This document shows positions 35,108-43,276 of a stretch of DNA of 64,000 nucleotides, piece by piece. Under the pieces are notes generated by a model. That model was not told the DNA's origin. It worked only from the letters and a program-made list of their open reading frames with translations, and did not search any database. Source of the stretch: an uncultured Craurococcus sp. GTDB taxonomy: Bacteria; Pseudomonadota; Alphaproteobacteria; Acetobacterales; Acetobacteraceae. The position numbers were made by a program, and so were the translations under genes. The stretch is from positions 156,955-220,954 of the forward strand of contig CADCTD010000001.1 in the NCBI GenBank assembly GCA_902805545.1. Reading direction: 5' to 3'. How positions within the stretch are numbered: the first letter of the stretch is position 1; every line of letters starts with the position of its first letter.

Positions 35108-36220
35108 ATGACGGATCGGGAGCATATGGCGGCAGCCCTGGCGCTCGCGCGGCGGGGGCTCGGCAATACCTGGCCCAACCCGGCGGTCGGCTGCGTTCTG
35201 GTGAAGGACGGCCAGGTGATCGGCCGCGGCTGGACCCAGCCCGGTGGCCGCCCCCATGCCGAGACGCAGGCGCTCGACCGCGCCGGCGGCTCCGCCCGCG
35301 GCGCCACCGCCTATGTCACCCTCGAGCCCTGCTCCCACTGGGGCCGCACGCCGCCGTGCTGCGACGCGCTGGTCCGCGCCGGCGTCACCCGCGTGGTCGT
35401 CGCCACCGGCGACCCGGACCCGCGCGTCGACGGCCGCGGCCTGCAGCGCCTGCGCGAGGCCGGCGTCATCGTCGAGCTCGGCCTGATGGGCGAGGAGGCC
35501 CGCCGCCAGAATGCCGGCTTCGCCCGGCGCATCACCCGCGGCCTGCCCCTCGTCACCCTCAAGCTGGCGACGACGCTCGACGGCCGCATCGCCACCTCGA
35601 CGGGGGAGAGCCAGTGGATCACCGGCCCTGCCGCCCGCCGCGAGGCGCATGCGCTGCGCGCCCGGCACGACGCCATCCTGGTCGGCAGCGGCACCGTCCT
35701 TGCCGACGACCCGGAGCTCACCGCCCGCCTCCCCGGCACTGCCCGCGTGCCGCTGGCCCGGGTGGTGGCCGACAGCCGCCTCCGGACCCCGCTCTCCTCC
35801 CGCCTGGTGCGGACGGCCCGCGCAGTGCCGACCTGGATCGCGACGCGCACCAACCAGCGCCCCGCCGCCCTCGCCCCCTACCAGGAGGCCGGGGTGCAGA
35901 TCCTCCCCATCCCCCGCGCCAAGCCCGGCCTCGACCTCGCAGCCCTGCTGGGCGCGATGGCGCAGCGGGGCATCACGCGGGTGCTGGCCGAGGGCGGGGC
36001 CGGGCTGGCGGCCGGGCTGCTGCGCGGCGGCTTCGTCAACCGGCTGGCCTGGTTCCATGCCCCCGGCATCATGGGCGGCGACGGACTGCCCGCCGTCCTG
36101 CCCTTGCCGGTTGTTCTGCTTTCCGCCATGCCCAAGTTCCAGAGGGTTGCAAGCCGCTCCCTGGGCGAGGACTGGCTGACCGAGTTCGAGGAGTGCGGGC
36201 CATGTTCACCGGGATCGTGA
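35108..36220 (+). CDS. ribD: Bifunctional riboflavin deaminase/reductase RibD
   Basis: Catalyses two consecutive steps of riboflavin synthesis: deamination of diaminohydroxy-phosphoribosylaminopyrimidine and NADPH reduction of the ribose. 370 residues. Deaminase domain (about 1-145) with zinc site HAE in GGRPHAETQALD and CxxxxxxxxC in LEPCSHWGRTPPCCDAL; reductase domain starting LVTLKLATTLDGRIAT, with RHDAILVGSGTVLADDPELTAR and VLAEGGAGLAAGLL. ATG at 35108 is used; a GTG at 35099 touching the kinase stop would add three residues. The 3' end overlaps ribE by 19 bases. Confidence 0.95.
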   Translation: MTDREHMAAALALARRGLGNTWPNPAVGCVLVKDGQVIGRGWTQPGGRPHAETQALDRAGGSARGATAYVTLEPCSHWGRTPPCCDALVRAGVTRVVVATGDPDPRVDGRGLQRLREAGVIVELGLMGEEARRQNAGFARRITRGLPLVTLKLATTLDGRIATSTGESQWITGPAARREAHALRARHDAILVGSGTVLADDPELTARLPGTARVPLARVVADSRLRTPLSSRLVRTARAVPTWIATRTNQRPAALAPYQEAGVQILPIPRAKPGLDLAALLGAMAQRGITRVLAEGGAGLAAGLLRGGFVNRLAWFHAPGIMGGDGLPAVLPLPVVLLSAMPKFQRVASRSLGEDWLTEFEECGPCSPGS

Positions 36221-36882
36221 CCGACCTGGGGACGGTGCGGGAAATCCAGCCGCTGGGCGACGGGCAGGACATGCGCGTCGTCATCGGTACCTCCCCCACC
36301 TTCCTCGCCGAGCCTGCGCCGGTCGCGATCGGTGCCTCCATCGCCTGCTCGGGCTGCTGCCTGACCGCGGTGCAGCTCGGTGGCGACTGGTTCGCCGTCG
36401 ATGCCTCGGCCGAGAGCCTCTCCAAGACGACGCTCGGCCGCCTCTCCCCCGGCAGCCGGATCAATCTCGAGCGCTCGCTCCGCATGGGCGACGAGCTCGG
36501 CGGCCATCTCGTCTCCGGCCATGTCGATGGCGTCGCCGAGGTGCTCTCGGCGGTGCCCGAGAACGGTTCCGTCCGATATCGCTTCCGCCTGCCGGAGCAT
36601 CTTGCCCCCTTCGTCGCCGCCAAGGGCTCGGTCGCCGTCGACGGCATCTCGCTCACCGTCAACGAGGTCGAGGGCGCGGTCTTCGGCGTCAACGTCATCC
36701 CGCACACGGCGGCCGTGACCACCTTCGGCACGCTGCAGCCGGGCGGCTTCGTCAATATCGAGATCGACACCCTGGCGCGCTACGTGGCCCGGCTCGTCTC
36801 CTTCCAGGGCATTTCGGGCCAGGGCATTTCGGGCCAGGGCATTTCGGGCCAGGGCATTTCGGCCAAAGGGGTTTCGGCATGA
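36202..36882 (+). CDS. ribE: Riboflavin synthase alpha subunit (RibE)
   Basis: Dismutates two 6,7-dimethyl-8-ribityllumazine molecules to riboflavin. 226 residues: two lumazine-binding barrel repeats, MFTGIVTDLGTV opening the first and LGGHLVSGHVDGVAEVL the second, with GASIACSGCCLTAV and GSVAVDGISLTVNEVEG as the paired substrate-site strands. The family normally ends soon after IEIDTLARYVARL; here about 20 extra residues follow, made of QGISG repeats encoded by a 15-bp tandem repeat. The extra tail is outside the catalytic domains. It overlaps ribB by four bases (ATGA). Confidence 0.94.
   Translation: MFTGIVTDLGTVREIQPLGDGQDMRVVIGTSPTFLAEPAPVAIGASIACSGCCLTAVQLGGDWFAVDASAESLSKTTLGRLSPGSRINLERSLRMGDELGGHLVSGHVDGVAEVLSAVPENGSVRYRFRLPEHLAPFVAAKGSVAVDGISLTVNEVEGAVFGVNVIPHTAAVTTFGTLQPGGFVNIEIDTLARYVARLVSFQGISGQGISGQGISGQGISAKGVSA
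36805..36864. repeat. 15-bp tandem repeat (four units) at the 3' end of ribE
   Basis: Four head-to-tail units of cagggcatttcgggc, the last with one change, and a degenerate fifth unit to about 36879. They encode QGISG repeats at the C-terminus of riboflavin synthase. The units are nearly identical at DNA level, including third codon positions, which points to recent expansion by slippage or unequal exchange. Confidence 0.92.
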
Positions 36883-38012
36883 CCGGCGCGGTGGCGACGA
36901 AGACCGTCAACTTCTCGGACTTCATCTCCCCGACCGAGGAGCTGATCGAGGAGGCGCGGCGCGGCCGCATGTTCATCCTGGTCGATGACGAGGACCGGGA
37001 GAACGAGGGCGACCTCGTCATCCCCGCCCAATTCGCGACGCCCGATGCGGTCAACTTCATGGCCCGCTTCGCCCGCGGCCTGATCTGCCTGGCGATGGAC
37101 CGCAGGCGGGTCGAACAGCTCGGCCTGCCGCTGATGGCCCAGGCCAACGGCACCCGCCATGCCACCGCCTTCACCGTCTCGATCGAGGCGAAGGACGGCG
37201 TGACCACCGGCATCTCGGCCGCCGACCGGGCGCATACCATCGCGGTTGCGATCAACCCGGAGATGGGACGCGAGCATATCGTGACCCCGGGCCATGTCTT
37301 CCCCCTCGTCGCCCGCGACGGCGGCACACTGGTCCGCGCCGGCCATACCGAGGCTTCGGTCGACCTTGCCCGTCTCGCCGGCCTCAACCCGTCGGGCGTG
37401 ATCTGCGAGATCATGAACGACGACGGCACCATGGCGCGGATGCCGGACCTCGTCGCCTTCGCCCAGCACCATGGCCTGAAGCTCGGCACCATCGCCGACC
37501 TGATCGCCCACCGGCGCCGCACCGAGCGCCTGATCCGCCGCCTCTCCGAGGGGCATATCGACCACCCGATCGGCGGCGACTGGCGCCTCGTCGTCTATGG
37601 CAACACCCTCTCGCCGGGCGAGCACCTGGCCCTCATCCGCGGCGATGTCAGCGCGCCGGGGCCCGTCCATGTGCGGATGCATGCCGCCAACCTGCTGCAC
37701 GACATCGTCCTCGGCGCCGGCACCGGGGATCTGCACGACTCGATGCGCATGATCGAGGCGGCCGGGCGCGGCGTCGTCGTCATCATCCGCGACTGGCGGC
37801 CGGACGGCATGAGCGAGCAGGTGAGGAACAATCGCGACCGGCAGGTAGCGCCGCCCGAGATCCGGGACTATGGGATCGGCGCGCAGATCCTCGCCGATCT
37901 CGGGGTGCGCGACATGGTGCGGCTATCGAACAACCCTCGACCCATCGTCGGCCTCGAGGGTTATGGCCTGCGGGTGGTGGAAACCCGCCCGCTGGCCCAG
38001 AAGGAAGGCTGA
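36879..38012 (+). CDS. ribB: 3,4-dihydroxy-2-butanone 4-phosphate synthase RibB with degenerate GTP cyclohydrolase II domain
   Basis: 377 residues. The N-terminal domain is a full DHBP synthase making the four-carbon precursor of riboflavin from ribulose-5-phosphate: FILVDDEDRENEGDLVIPA, DGVTTGISAADRAHTI, TPGHVFPLVARDGG, RAGHTEASVDLARLAG. The C-terminal domain has the GTP cyclohydrolase II shape (RDYGIGAQILADLGV, NNPRPIVGLEGYGL), but where that enzyme binds zinc with three cysteines (CLTGD...RCDC) this protein reads VRMHAANLLHDIVLGAG, without any cysteine. It should therefore be RibB only, with GTP cyclohydrolase elsewhere in the genome (inference). Overlaps ribE by four bases and abuts ribH. 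Confidence 0.93.
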   Translation: MTGAVATKTVNFSDFISPTEELIEEARRGRMFILVDDEDRENEGDLVIPAQFATPDAVNFMARFARGLICLAMDRRRVEQLGLPLMAQANGTRHATAFTVSIEAKDGVTTGISAADRAHTIAVAINPEMGREHIVTPGHVFPLVARDGGTLVRAGHTEASVDLARLAGLNPSGVICEIMNDDGTMARMPDLVAFAQHHGLKLGTIADLIAHRRRTERLIRRLSEGHIDHPIGGDWRLVVYGNTLSPGEHLALIRGDVSAPGPVHVRMHAANLLHDIVLGAGTGDLHDSMRMIEAAGRGVVVIIRDWRPDGMSEQVRNNRDRQVAPPEIRDYGIGAQILADLGVRDMVRLSNNPRPIVGLEGYGLRVVETRPLAQKEG

Positions 38013-38513
38013 ATGAGCACGATCGATGCGCCGGAGCGCCAGGCGCGGCCGCTGGAAGGGCCGGCGCCGCACCTGCTGGTGATCCAGGCGCCCTACTACG
38101 CCGATGTGGTGGGCGGCATGCTGCGCGGGGCGCAGCGCGTCTTCGCCGAGGCCGGGGCGACCGCCGATGTGGTCGATGTCGCCGGCGCCTTCGAGCTGCC
38201 GGCCGCGCTGCGCATGGCCCTCAGCCAGCCCGTCAAGGGGCGCGGCTCGGTCCGCTACGACGGCTTCCTGCTGCTCGGCTGCGTGGTGAAGGGCGAGACG
38301 GACCATTACGACTTCATCTGCGCCGCCGTCTGCCAGGGTGTGATGGATGTCTCGACCGAGCGGGGCGTGGCCATCGGCTTCGGCCTGCTGACGGTTGACA
38401 GCCTCGCCCAGGCCGAGGCGCGCTCGGCGGATGACCGGCACAACAAGGGGGCCGAGGCGGCGCATGCGCTGCTCGGCCAGGTTGCGCTGCGGCGGCGCTG
38501 GAGCCTGGCGTGA
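38013..38513 (+). CDS. ribH: 6,7-dimethyl-8-ribityllumazine synthase RibH
   Basis: Condenses the RibD product (after dephosphorylation) with DHBP to lumazine, the substrate of RibE. 166 residues with typical landmarks: PHLLVIQAPYYADVV, VDVAGAFELPAAL, FLLLGCVVKGETDHYDFIC (catalytic His region) and FGLLTVDSLAQAEARS. It begins at the base following the ribB stop and overlaps nusB by four bases (GTGA), so ribH and nusB are co-translated, the usual order in alphaproteobacteria. Confidence 0.95.
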   Translation: MSTIDAPERQARPLEGPAPHLLVIQAPYYADVVGGMLRGAQRVFAEAGATADVVDVAGAFELPAALRMALSQPVKGRGSVRYDGFLLLGCVVKGETDHYDFICAAVCQGVMDVSTERGVAIGFGLLTVDSLAQAEARSADDRHNKGAEAAHALLGQVALRRRWSLA

Positions 38514-39160
38514 GCGGGAACTGGAAGACCTCGGACCTCGGCACCAGCGAGCTCGACAAGCTCCGCGCCGAGATGGAGGCCGAGCAGGCCGGCCCGCCCG
38601 AGGCGCCGAAGCCTGCCGCCAGGCCGGCCGGAAAACCCGGCGGCAAGTCCCGCCACCGCCGCCCCGGCCAGGGCCCGGGCGGGCCGCAGGTCCGCGGCGG
38701 CCGCCCGCGCACCGGGGCGCGCGTCGCCGCCGTCCAGGCGCTCTACCAGAGCGAGCATACCGGCGAGGCGGCCGAGGCGGTCATCCAGCAATTCCTCAGC
38801 CACCGCATCGGCGGCGGCTTCGAGGATGGCGGCGTGCCGGAAGCCGACCGCCCGCTCTTCGGCACCATCGTCCGCACCGCCGCGAAGCATGGGGACCGGC
38901 TGGACGGGCTGATCGTCACCCATCTCGACGCCGACTGGCCCTTGATGCGGCTCGACCCGGTGCTGCGCGCCCTGCTCCGCGCCGCCTGCGCCGAGTTTGC
39001 CGAAGGCGGCGGCCAGCCCCCGGCCCGCGTCGTGATCAACGAGTATCTCGACATCGCCCATGGCTTCTTCGGGGGCGAGGAGCCGCGCTTCGCCAATGGC
39101 GTGCTGGATGCGCTGGCCCGCAGCCTGCGGCCGGAGGAATTCGCCGCCGGCCGGAAGTAG
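38510..39160 (+). CDS. nusB: Transcription antitermination factor NusB
   Basis: RNA-binding component of the antitermination complex for rRNA operons. 216 residues, longer than the usual 140-160 because of a basic, proline-rich N-terminal extension of about 65 residues (KPAARPAGKPGGKSRHRRPG). The core begins RTGARVAAVQALYQSEH and continues DRPLFGTIVRTAAKHGD, LMRLDPVLRALLRAACAEF and RVVINEYLDIAHGFFGGEEPRFANGVLDAL. GTG start overlapping ribH. The extension is likely disordered. Confidence 0.93.
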   Translation: MSGNWKTSDLGTSELDKLRAEMEAEQAGPPEAPKPAARPAGKPGGKSRHRRPGQGPGGPQVRGGRPRTGARVAAVQALYQSEHTGEAAEAVIQQFLSHRIGGGFEDGGVPEADRPLFGTIVRTAAKHGDRLDGLIVTHLDADWPLMRLDPVLRALLRAACAEFAEGGGQPPARVVINEYLDIAHGFFGGEEPRFANGVLDALARSLRPEEFAAGRK

Positions 39161-39164
39161 CGAG

Positions 39165-40130
39165 GTGGCCGGACCGCCCGCCGAATTCGCCCTCATCGCC
39201 CGGCACTTCCTGCCGCTGGCCGGGCCGGGCGCGCTCGGCCTCGCCGACGATGCGGCGCTGCTCGACCCGCCCCCCGGCCGGCAACTGGTCCTCGCCGCCG
39301 ATGCCATGGTGGCGGGCGTCCATTTCCTGCCCGATGACCCGCCCGAGACGATCGGCCGCAAGCTGCTGCGGGTGAATCTTTCCGACCTGGCCGCCATGGG
39401 CGCCGCCCCGCTCGGCTACCTGATGACGACCGCCCTGCCGCACGACCTGCCTGAGGGCTGGCTGTCCGGCTTCGTCGCCGGCCTCGCCGCGGACCAGGCG
39501 CGCTTCGGCCTTTCCGTCCTCGGCGGCGACACCGTCTCCATCCCCGGCCCGGTCAGCCTCTCGCTGACCATCCTCGGCAGCGTCGCCCCCGGTACCGCCC
39601 TCCGCCGCGCCGGCGCCCGGCCCGGCGACGGGCTCTGGGTGTCGGGGACCATCGGCGACGGGGCGCTCGGCCTCCGCGTCCTCCAGGGCCGCCTTCCGGC
39701 CGATGCCGCAGGCCACCTCGCCCGCCGCTACCGCCTGCCGGAGCCCCGCCTTGCCCTTGGCGCGGCCCTCGCCGGCCTCGCCCGGGCGGCGATGGATGTG
39801 TCGGACGGGCTGGTCCAGGATTGCGGCCATCTCTGCCGCGCCTCCGGCTGCGGCGCCCTGATCGAGGCAGCGCGCATCCCCCTCTCGCCCGCCGCTCTCG
39901 CCCTGGTCACGGCTGACCCGGCGTTGCTGCCACTGGTGCTGACCGGCGGTGACGACTACGAATTGCTCTTCGCCGCCCCGCCCGGCGCCGGCATCGAGGC
40001 CCTGGCCGCCGCCGCCGGCACCCCCGTCACCCGGATCGGCGAATTCACCGAAGGACCCGCCGAGGTCCGGGTCATGGATGCGGAGGGCGCCCCCGTGGCG
40101 CTCCCCTCGGGAGGATGGTCGCATTTCTAG
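39165..40130 (+). CDS. thiL: Thiamine-monophosphate kinase ThiL
   Basis: Phosphorylates thiamine monophosphate to thiamine diphosphate with ATP. 321 residues of the PurM/ThiL fold: EFALIARHFLP, LADDAALLDPPPGRQLVLAADAMVAGVHF (Mg-ATP acidic residues), LLRVNLSDLAAMGAAPLGYL, VLGGDTVSIPGP, MDVSDGLVQDCGHL and TGGDDYELLFAAP. GTG start four bases after the nusB stop; the nusB-thiL order is common in proteobacteria. An MFS gene follows after 13 bases. Confidence 0.95.
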   Translation: MAGPPAEFALIARHFLPLAGPGALGLADDAALLDPPPGRQLVLAADAMVAGVHFLPDDPPETIGRKLLRVNLSDLAAMGAAPLGYLMTTALPHDLPEGWLSGFVAGLAADQARFGLSVLGGDTVSIPGPVSLSLTILGSVAPGTALRRAGARPGDGLWVSGTIGDGALGLRVLQGRLPADAAGHLARRYRLPEPRLALGAALAGLARAAMDVSDGLVQDCGHLCRASGCGALIEAARIPLSPAALALVTADPALLPLVLTGGDDYELLFAAPPGAGIEALAAAAGTPVTRIGEFTEGPAEVRVMDAEGAPVALPSGGWSHF

Positions 40131-40143
40131 CGAGGAAAGGCGC

Positions 40144-41310
40144 ATGAGGCGCCAGGTCTGGCTGCTCTTCTGCTGCCAGGCATTGATGCAGGCCGCGACC
40201 GTCGGCCAGGCGGTGATGGCGGCGCTGATCGGCCACAGCCTCGCCGAGGACAAGTCGCTCTCGACCCTGCCCGTCGCCATTCAGATGACGGCCACCATGG
40301 CAGCCTCCATCCCGGCCGGGATGGTCTTCGCCCGGCTCGGCCGCAGGCCGGGCTTCATTGTCGGCGCGCTCGGGGCAATGGCCGGTTCGCTCACCTTCGC
40401 CGCCGGCGTCTGGACGGGGAATTTCGTCCTCTACTGCGCGGGCGCGGTGCCGGCGGGCCTGGGCTTCGGCATCGCCCAGCATTACCGCTTCGCCGCGGCC
40501 GAGGTCGCCTCGCCCGGCTATCGCCCGCGCGCCATCAGCCTCGTCATGACCGGCGGAATCCTGGCCGCCAGCCTCGGGCCGGAGCTGGTGAAGGCGACGC
40601 GGGACAGCTTCCCGCCCTATCTCTTCCTCGGCACCTATCTCGTGCTGGCCTGCCTGCCGGTGCTCTGCATGGCGCTGCTCTCCTTCACCCGCCTGCCGCC
40701 GCCGCCCGTCCGCCATGCGGGCGGCGCCTCGGTGTGGGAGATCATCGCCCGCCCGGCCTTCCTCACCGCCGCCGTCACCGGCATGGTCGCCTATGGCACG
40801 ATGAACCTGCTGATGACCTCGACGCCGGTGGAGATGATGCTTTGCGGCTTCGGCATCGGCGCCTCGGCGACGGTGATCCAGATCCATGCCGTTGCCATGT
40901 TCGGCCCAGGCTTCTTCACCGGGCGGCTCATTATCCGCTTCGGCGTCCGCCCCGTGATCGTGGCCGGCGCGGTGCTGACGGCGCTCTGCGTTGCAATCGG
41001 ATTGATGGGCGAGACTTTCGCCCATTTCAGCCTGGCGCTTGGCCTGCTGGGGCTCGGCTGGAATTTCATGTTCGTCGGCGCCACTACCCTGCTGGCGACG
41101 GCCCATGCGCCGGAGGAGCGGGTGCGCGCCCAGGCGGCGAACGACACCATCGTCTTCGGCACCGTCGCCTGCACCGCCTTCCTCTCCGGCGCCGTGCATG
41201 CGCAGGCGGGATGGACGGTGCTCAATCTCACGGTGCTGCCGGCGCTGGTCCTGGCGCTCGGTGCGATCGCCTGGCAGCAAATGCGCGGGGCGCGCGCGGC
41301 GGCGAGCTGA
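40144..41310 (+). CDS. MFS transporter of unknown substrate
   Basis: 388-residue membrane protein with about twelve hydrophobic helices; motif A-like FARLGRRPGFIVGALGAM between helices 2 and 3 and RLIIRFGVRPVIVAG between helices 8 and 9. The second half includes LGLLGLGWNFMFVGATTLL, as in the YcaD/YfcJ-like group that is often next to nusB-thiL in Acetobacteraceae-type genomes. GAGGAAAGG precedes the ATG. Substrate unknown; position after ribB-H-nusB-thiL tempts one to suggest a vitamin, but the sequence does not show it. Confidence 0.85.
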   Translation: MRRQVWLLFCCQALMQAATVGQAVMAALIGHSLAEDKSLSTLPVAIQMTATMAASIPAGMVFARLGRRPGFIVGALGAMAGSLTFAAGVWTGNFVLYCAGAVPAGLGFGIAQHYRFAAAEVASPGYRPRAISLVMTGGILAASLGPELVKATRDSFPPYLFLGTYLVLACLPVLCMALLSFTRLPPPPVRHAGGASVWEIIARPAFLTAAVTGMVAYGTMNLLMTSTPVEMMLCGFGIGASATVIQIHAVAMFGPGFFTGRLIIRFGVRPVIVAGAVLTALCVAIGLMGETFAHFSLALGLLGLGWNFMFVGATTLLATAHAPEERVRAQAANDTIVFGTVACTAFLSGAVHAQAGWTVLNLTVLPALVLALGAIAWQQMRGARAAAS

Positions 41311-41421
41311 AACGCCCGCAGAGCAAACGCCGACCAGGCGGGATCACCCGATCGGAGGAACTTGCTGGACTAAACACCAGGCTGGAGCGGGTTCCGTGAG
41401 CCAGGTCGAGCGGAGGCCGCT

Positions 41422-41949
41422 CTAGCGTCCCGTGCCCGAGCCCGGCGCCCCGGGGCTGGTCGGGATGGAGGCGCCCGGCCCGATCCGCCCGACATTGCCG
41501 AAGAGCGCCTGCAGAAGCGAACGTTCGTTGCCTGGCGTCGGCGTCACCCGCGAGACCATGTCCACCGGCTTGGCATCATCCTCGCCCAACACCTTCACCT
41601 CGCGCACCACGCCACTGGGATCGAAGGCGATGACCACCGTCTGCTGGTCCGTCACCAGCAGCTCACGGCCCGGGCGCTGCCGGGTCCGGCTGCTGATGTA
41701 GTACCAAATGGGGTCGCCGAAGGTGCTGCTCTGGGTCGGGGAGCCGAGCAGGGTCTGCACGTCCTGGCGCGTCTGCACGCCGGGGGTGATCTCCCTGAGC
41801 TGGTCCTCCGTCACGCGGTTGCCGCGCTGCACCACCGGCGCGTCGAAGACGCTGCAGCCGGGCAGCGCCAGCAGCACGCCAAGGGCCAGCGCCGCCGCGC
41901 GCAACCGTGGCGCGCCAGGCCGATTGACCGGATGGCAGGGGCAATCCAT
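41422..41949 (-). CDS. bamE: Outer-membrane assembly lipoprotein BamE (SmpA/OmlA family)
   Basis: Small lipoprotein of the BAM complex that inserts beta-barrel proteins in the outer membrane. 175 residues: lipoprotein signal peptide with lipobox LPGC near residue 33-36 (ALALGVLLALPGCSVF), then the SmpA/OmlA core (LREITPGVQTRQDVQTLLGSPTQSSTFGDPIWYYISS, VVIAFDPSGVVREV). The ATG at 41947-41949 places the signal peptide at the N-terminus; further upstream codons have no homology. It is divergent from the CBP3-like gene across 133 bases. Confidence 0.92.
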   Translation of the reverse strand: MDCPCHPVNRPGAPRLRAAALALGVLLALPGCSVFDAPVVQRGNRVTEDQLREITPGVQTRQDVQTLLGSPTQSSTFGDPIWYYISSRTRQRPGRELLVTDQQTVVIAFDPSGVVREVKVLGEDDAKPVDMVSRVTPTPGNERSLLQALFGNVGRIGPGASIPTSPGAPGSGTGR

Positions 41950-42082
41950 GTCTGGTCCCAATCTCGATCTCCGCCCGCGGCAGGGTGCCGCGGGCCGCGC
42001 ATGACTGCTCCGGCGCGAATGCCACCATGCCACGGCAGGGTCAACCGCGCCGTGCCCGGACCGTGAAGAGGACCGAACGACC

Positions 42083-42643
42083 ATGGGCCTGCTCGCCCTG
42101 TTTCGCCGCAAGCCGCATGAGCGGACCGGCTTCGAACTCTACGGCGCCGCCGTCGCCGCCGCGCGGGACCCGTGGTACTTCGAGGGCCTCGGCATCCCGG
42201 ACACGCTGGACGGCCGCTTCGACGTGGTCGGGCTGCATGTCGCCCTGCTGATCCGCCGGCTCCGCACCGACCCGGACAAGCGCGGCGCCGCCCTGGCCCA
42301 GGCCGTCTTCGACGCGATGTTCGCGGATATGGACATCAACCTGCGCGAGATGGGCGCCGGCGACATGAGCATCGGCAAGCGGGTGAAGCAGATGTGGGAG
42401 GCCTTCCACGGCCGTTGCATCGCCTATGAGGCCGCGCTCGATGCCGGCGATGTCCCAGCGCTCGCCACCGCCCTCGAGCGCAATGTCTGGCGCGAGGCGG
42501 CCGAGGCGCCGCGCGAGCCCGCCCTCCGCCTCGCCCGCCATGCCGCCCGCTCGGCCGACGCGCTGGCCGCGCTGCCCTTCGCCACCCTGCTGCGCGGCGA
42601 GGCGCCGTTCCCCACACCGCAGGAGGCTGCCGATGCCGCCTGA
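42083..42643 (+). CDS. Ubiquinol-cytochrome c chaperone (CBP3-like) family protein
   Basis: 186 residues matching the bacterial CBP3 domain: FELYGAAVAAARDPWYFEGLGIPDTLDGRFDVVGLHVALL, LAQAVFDAMFADMDINLREMGAGDMSIGKRVKQM and AFHGRCIAYEAAL. Mitochondrial CBP3 assists cytochrome b synthesis in the bc1 complex; the bacterial role is thought similar but is less studied. The gene precedes yceD with an 11-base overlap, a conserved alphaproteobacterial pairing. Confidence 0.9.
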   Translation: MGLLALFRRKPHERTGFELYGAAVAAARDPWYFEGLGIPDTLDGRFDVVGLHVALLIRRLRTDPDKRGAALAQAVFDAMFADMDINLREMGAGDMSIGKRVKQMWEAFHGRCIAYEAALDAGDVPALATALERNVWREAAEAPREPALRLARHAARSADALAALPFATLLRGEAPFPTPQEAADAA

Positions 42644-43133
42644 CCAGGGCCCGGAATTCTCCCGCCCCCTGGCGCTCGGCATGGTCCGCGAGGGCGGCCG
42701 CCACCTGTCGCTCACGGCGACGCCGGCGGAGTGCGCGGCGCTTGCCGCTCGATTCGGCATCCTCGCCCTCGACGGCCTGAGCGCGGAGTTGCACCTGACC
42801 ATGGAGCCGGAAGGCACGGTCCGCGCCAAGGGCCGCGTCGCCGCCTGCCTCACCCAGGCCTGCATCGTGACGCTGGAGCCCGTCCCGCAGGCGGTCGACG
42901 AGCCGGTCGCCTTCCGCCTCCTCCCCCCTGGCCGCGAGCCGCAGGACGGGCCGGACGACATCGACGAGATCGAATGCCCCGACGGCACCGCCGATCTCGG
43001 CGAGGCGGTGGCCGAGCAGCTGGCCCTAGCCCTCGACCCCTATCCCCGCGCGCCTGGTGCCGAGTTGCCGGATGAGGCAACGGACCGCTCCGCCGACGCC
43101 TTCGCGGCCCTCTCCGCCTTGCGGAGGAACTAG
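42633..43133 (+). CDS. yceD: YceD family protein (DUF177)
   Basis: 166 residues. The DUF177 core is visible as RFGILALDGLSAELHL, GRVAACLTQACIVTLEPVPQAV and the acidic tail motif EIECPDGTADLGEAVAEQLALALDPYPRAPGA. YceD is almost always directly upstream of rpmF; it affects 23S rRNA in plants and is of uncertain role in bacteria. The ATG lies inside the 3' end of the CBP3-like gene. A 143-base gap containing a repeat array separates it from rpmF. Confidence 0.92.
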   Translation: MPPDQGPEFSRPLALGMVREGGRHLSLTATPAECAALAARFGILALDGLSAELHLTMEPEGTVRAKGRVAACLTQACIVTLEPVPQAVDEPVAFRLLPPGREPQDGPDDIDEIECPDGTADLGEAVAEQLALALDPYPRAPGAELPDEATDRSADAFAALSALRRN

Positions 43134-43162
43134 CCCGCGGCGGGAGATGCGCCTGAGCACCG

Positions 43163-43206
43163 CTTGCAAGGCACTTGCACGGCGCTTGCACGGCGCTTGC
43201 ACACTG
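43163..43206. repeat. Four direct repeats of CTTGCA-type 11-mers upstream of rpmF
   Basis: CTTGCA occurs at 43163, 43174, 43185 and 43196, exactly 11 bases apart; the two middle 11-mers are identical (cttgcacggcg). A spacing of about one helical turn places all boxes on the same DNA face. They lie between the yceD stop and rpmF, where transcription of rpmF-plsX-fabH may start. Confidence 0.8.
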
Positions 43207-43225
43207 GGGGGTGCGGTGCTACAGC
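43197..43225 (+). promoter_or_regulatory. Candidate sigma-70-type promoter for rpmF
   Basis: TTGCAC at 43197-43202 (within the fourth CTTGCA repeat), a 17-base spacer, then TACAGC at 43220-43225 preceded by TG in extended -10 position. The -35 matches the consensus in five of six bases if C is allowed at position 4 for alphaproteobacteria; the -10 is weak. It would start about 45 bases before the rpmF ATG. Confidence 0.35.
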
Positions 43226-43276
43226 CCCGCCCTCCCGTTGAAACGCCTTGCGTGTTGCAAAGAAAGGCTCGGCGCC

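Noticed and set aside
35108..35180. FMN riboswitch upstream of ribD
   Set aside because: ribD begins within a few bases of the kinase stop; there is no room for the RFN element and no matching sequence.
36805..36864. Repeat in ribE as a mobile-element or CRISPR trace
   Set aside because: Short in-frame tandem coding repeat, explained by slippage.
43163..43206. CRISPR-like array before rpmF
   Set aside because: Units are 11 bases with no spacers; there are no cas genes.
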